Source: Allobosea sp. (GTDB lineage Bacteria > Pseudomonadota > Alphaproteobacteria > Rhizobiales > Beijerinckiaceae). Taken from it: 5,897 nt of DNA. Both the position numbers and the translations under genes were made by a program. The stretch is from assembly GCA_021732895.1 (NCBI GenBank), contig JAKFWE010000398.1:1-5897 (forward strand). Reading direction: 5' to 3'. Under the pieces are notes generated by a model. That model did not search any database and was not told the origin of the DNA. It was given only the letters and a program-made list of their open reading frames with translations. Each line of letters starts with the position of its first letter. The first letter of the stretch is position 1. This document shows, in pieces, positions 5,301 through 5,897 of the stretch.

Positions 5301-5897
5301 ATGACGACGCCGTCCGACCCAGTTCCCGAACCGCAGCCGCACTGGCTGGCTATTGCCGCGACCGGCCTGCGCGACGCGCTGCTGCTGCCGGCCTGGGTCG
5401 TCGGCCTGGCGCTGGTCGGCGTCGGTTCGCTGGCGCGCGATGTCGGCTATCCGGTCGAGGTCGCGGTGCTCTCGACCGTTCTCGTCTGGGCCGGGCCTTC
5501 ACAGGTGATCTTCTTCGCCTCCATCGCCGCCGGCGCCGCCTGGAGCGCGATCGCGCTGTCGGTCGGCTTCGCCTCGCTGCGCTTCCTGCCGATGACGATC
5601 GCGATCCTGCCTCTGCTGCGCCGGCCGGGGCAGGGCGTCGCGATGCAGGTCCTGCTCGCCCACTATGTCGCCGTGACCGCCTGGGCCGAGGGCCTGCGCC
5701 GTTTGCCGCCGATGCCGCCGGAGCGCCGCGTCGCCTATTACCTCGGCTTCGCCAACGGTTGCATGGCCGTCAGCGCGGCAGGCACCTTCGCGGGCTATCA
5801 TCTGGTCGGCGCGTTCCCCGCGCCGCTGGCTGCGGGTCTTCTCTGCCTGACCCCGATCTTCTTCCTGATCTCGCTCACGGCCGGCGCGCGCAATCTC
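5301..5897 (+). CDS. azlC: AzlC-family permease, probable branched-chain amino acid exporter large subunit (runs off right edge)
   Basis: My translation from the ATG at 5301 is open to the last base of the window: 199 codons with no stop. Members of the AzlC/YgaZ family are usually about 230-250 residues and work with the small AzlD/YgaH subunit to export branched-chain amino acids across the inner membrane. Hydrophobic segments are visible at about 27-45, 52-80, 82-106, 113-130, 144-170 and 174-194. The family signature region is WAGPSQVIFFASIAAG (63-78) followed by SVGFASLRFLPM (87-98), the counterpart of the AGxxQ and N/SLRHxL motifs. AAGG at 5291-5294 lies six bases before the ATG; an in-frame ATG at 5253 would add 16 residues and has a weaker site. 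The 112-base gap from the preceding gene shows no terminator, so read-through from clpA is possible. Substrate is inferred from the family; azlD would be expected just downstream. Confidence 0.88.
   Translation, partial: MTTPSDPVPEPQPHWLAIAATGLRDALLLPAWVVGLALVGVGSLARDVGYPVEVAVLSTVLVWAGPSQVIFFASIAAGAAWSAIALSVGFASLRFLPMTIAILPLLRRPGQGVAMQVLLAHYVAVTAWAEGLRRLPPMPPERRVAYYLGFANGCMAVSAAGTFAGYHLVGAFPAPLAAGLLCLTPIFFLISLTAGARNL

Noticed and set aside
5499..5801. A 100-codon minus-strand open frame near the right edge
   Set aside because: It is antisense to the AzlC-like gene, whose plus-strand frame has clear membrane segments and family motifs.

Overview
The window reads as chromosomal DNA from a high-GC alphaproteobacterium, most likely a Hyphomicrobiales (Rhizobiales) member of the Bosea/Methylobacterium type. 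That placement is an inference. It rests on GC-rich third codon positions, the clpS-clpA pair, a small phasin next to them, and protein sequences that resemble alphaproteobacterial versions from memory; no search was run. There are no mobile elements, CRISPR arrays, tRNA or rRNA genes, and most of the content is ordinary core-genome material.

Layout: (1) Positions 1-980, minus strand, hold a D-alanyl-D-alanine carboxypeptidase (peptidase S11) whose C-terminus runs off the left edge. (2) Positions 981-1317 are a divergent intergenic region. It contains a possible CtrA-like box on the carboxypeptidase side. On the phasin side it has a TTGACA promoter flanked and overlapped by two TGC-N3-GCA palindromes that look like PhaR operators, followed by a leader hairpin. 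(3) Positions 1318-1659 encode a 113-residue phasin, closed by a strong intrinsic terminator at 1725-1755. (4) After about 200 bases of leader come clpS (1962-2303) and clpA (2364-4901), separated by 60 bases that contain an inverted repeat and clpA's ribosome binding site. (5) Five bases after clpA begins a 93-residue uncharacterised single-pass membrane protein (4907-5188). (6) An AzlC-family permease starts at 5301 and runs off the right edge.

How the genes work together: ClpS is the N-degron adaptor that docks on the N-domain of ClpA, and ClpA unfolds substrates for ClpP, so genes 4 and 5 form one proteolysis module. The small membrane protein is probably translated from the same message. 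The phasin is an independent transcription unit for polyhydroxyalkanoate (PHA) granule coating. The carboxypeptidase acts in periplasmic peptidoglycan trimming, and the AzlC protein is probably part of a branched-chain amino acid exporter whose small partner AzlD would be expected just beyond the edge. The items most worth a second look are the paired PhaR-like sites, the YGF tripeptide at the ClpA position that docks ClpP, the long basic tail of ClpA, and the small membrane protein.
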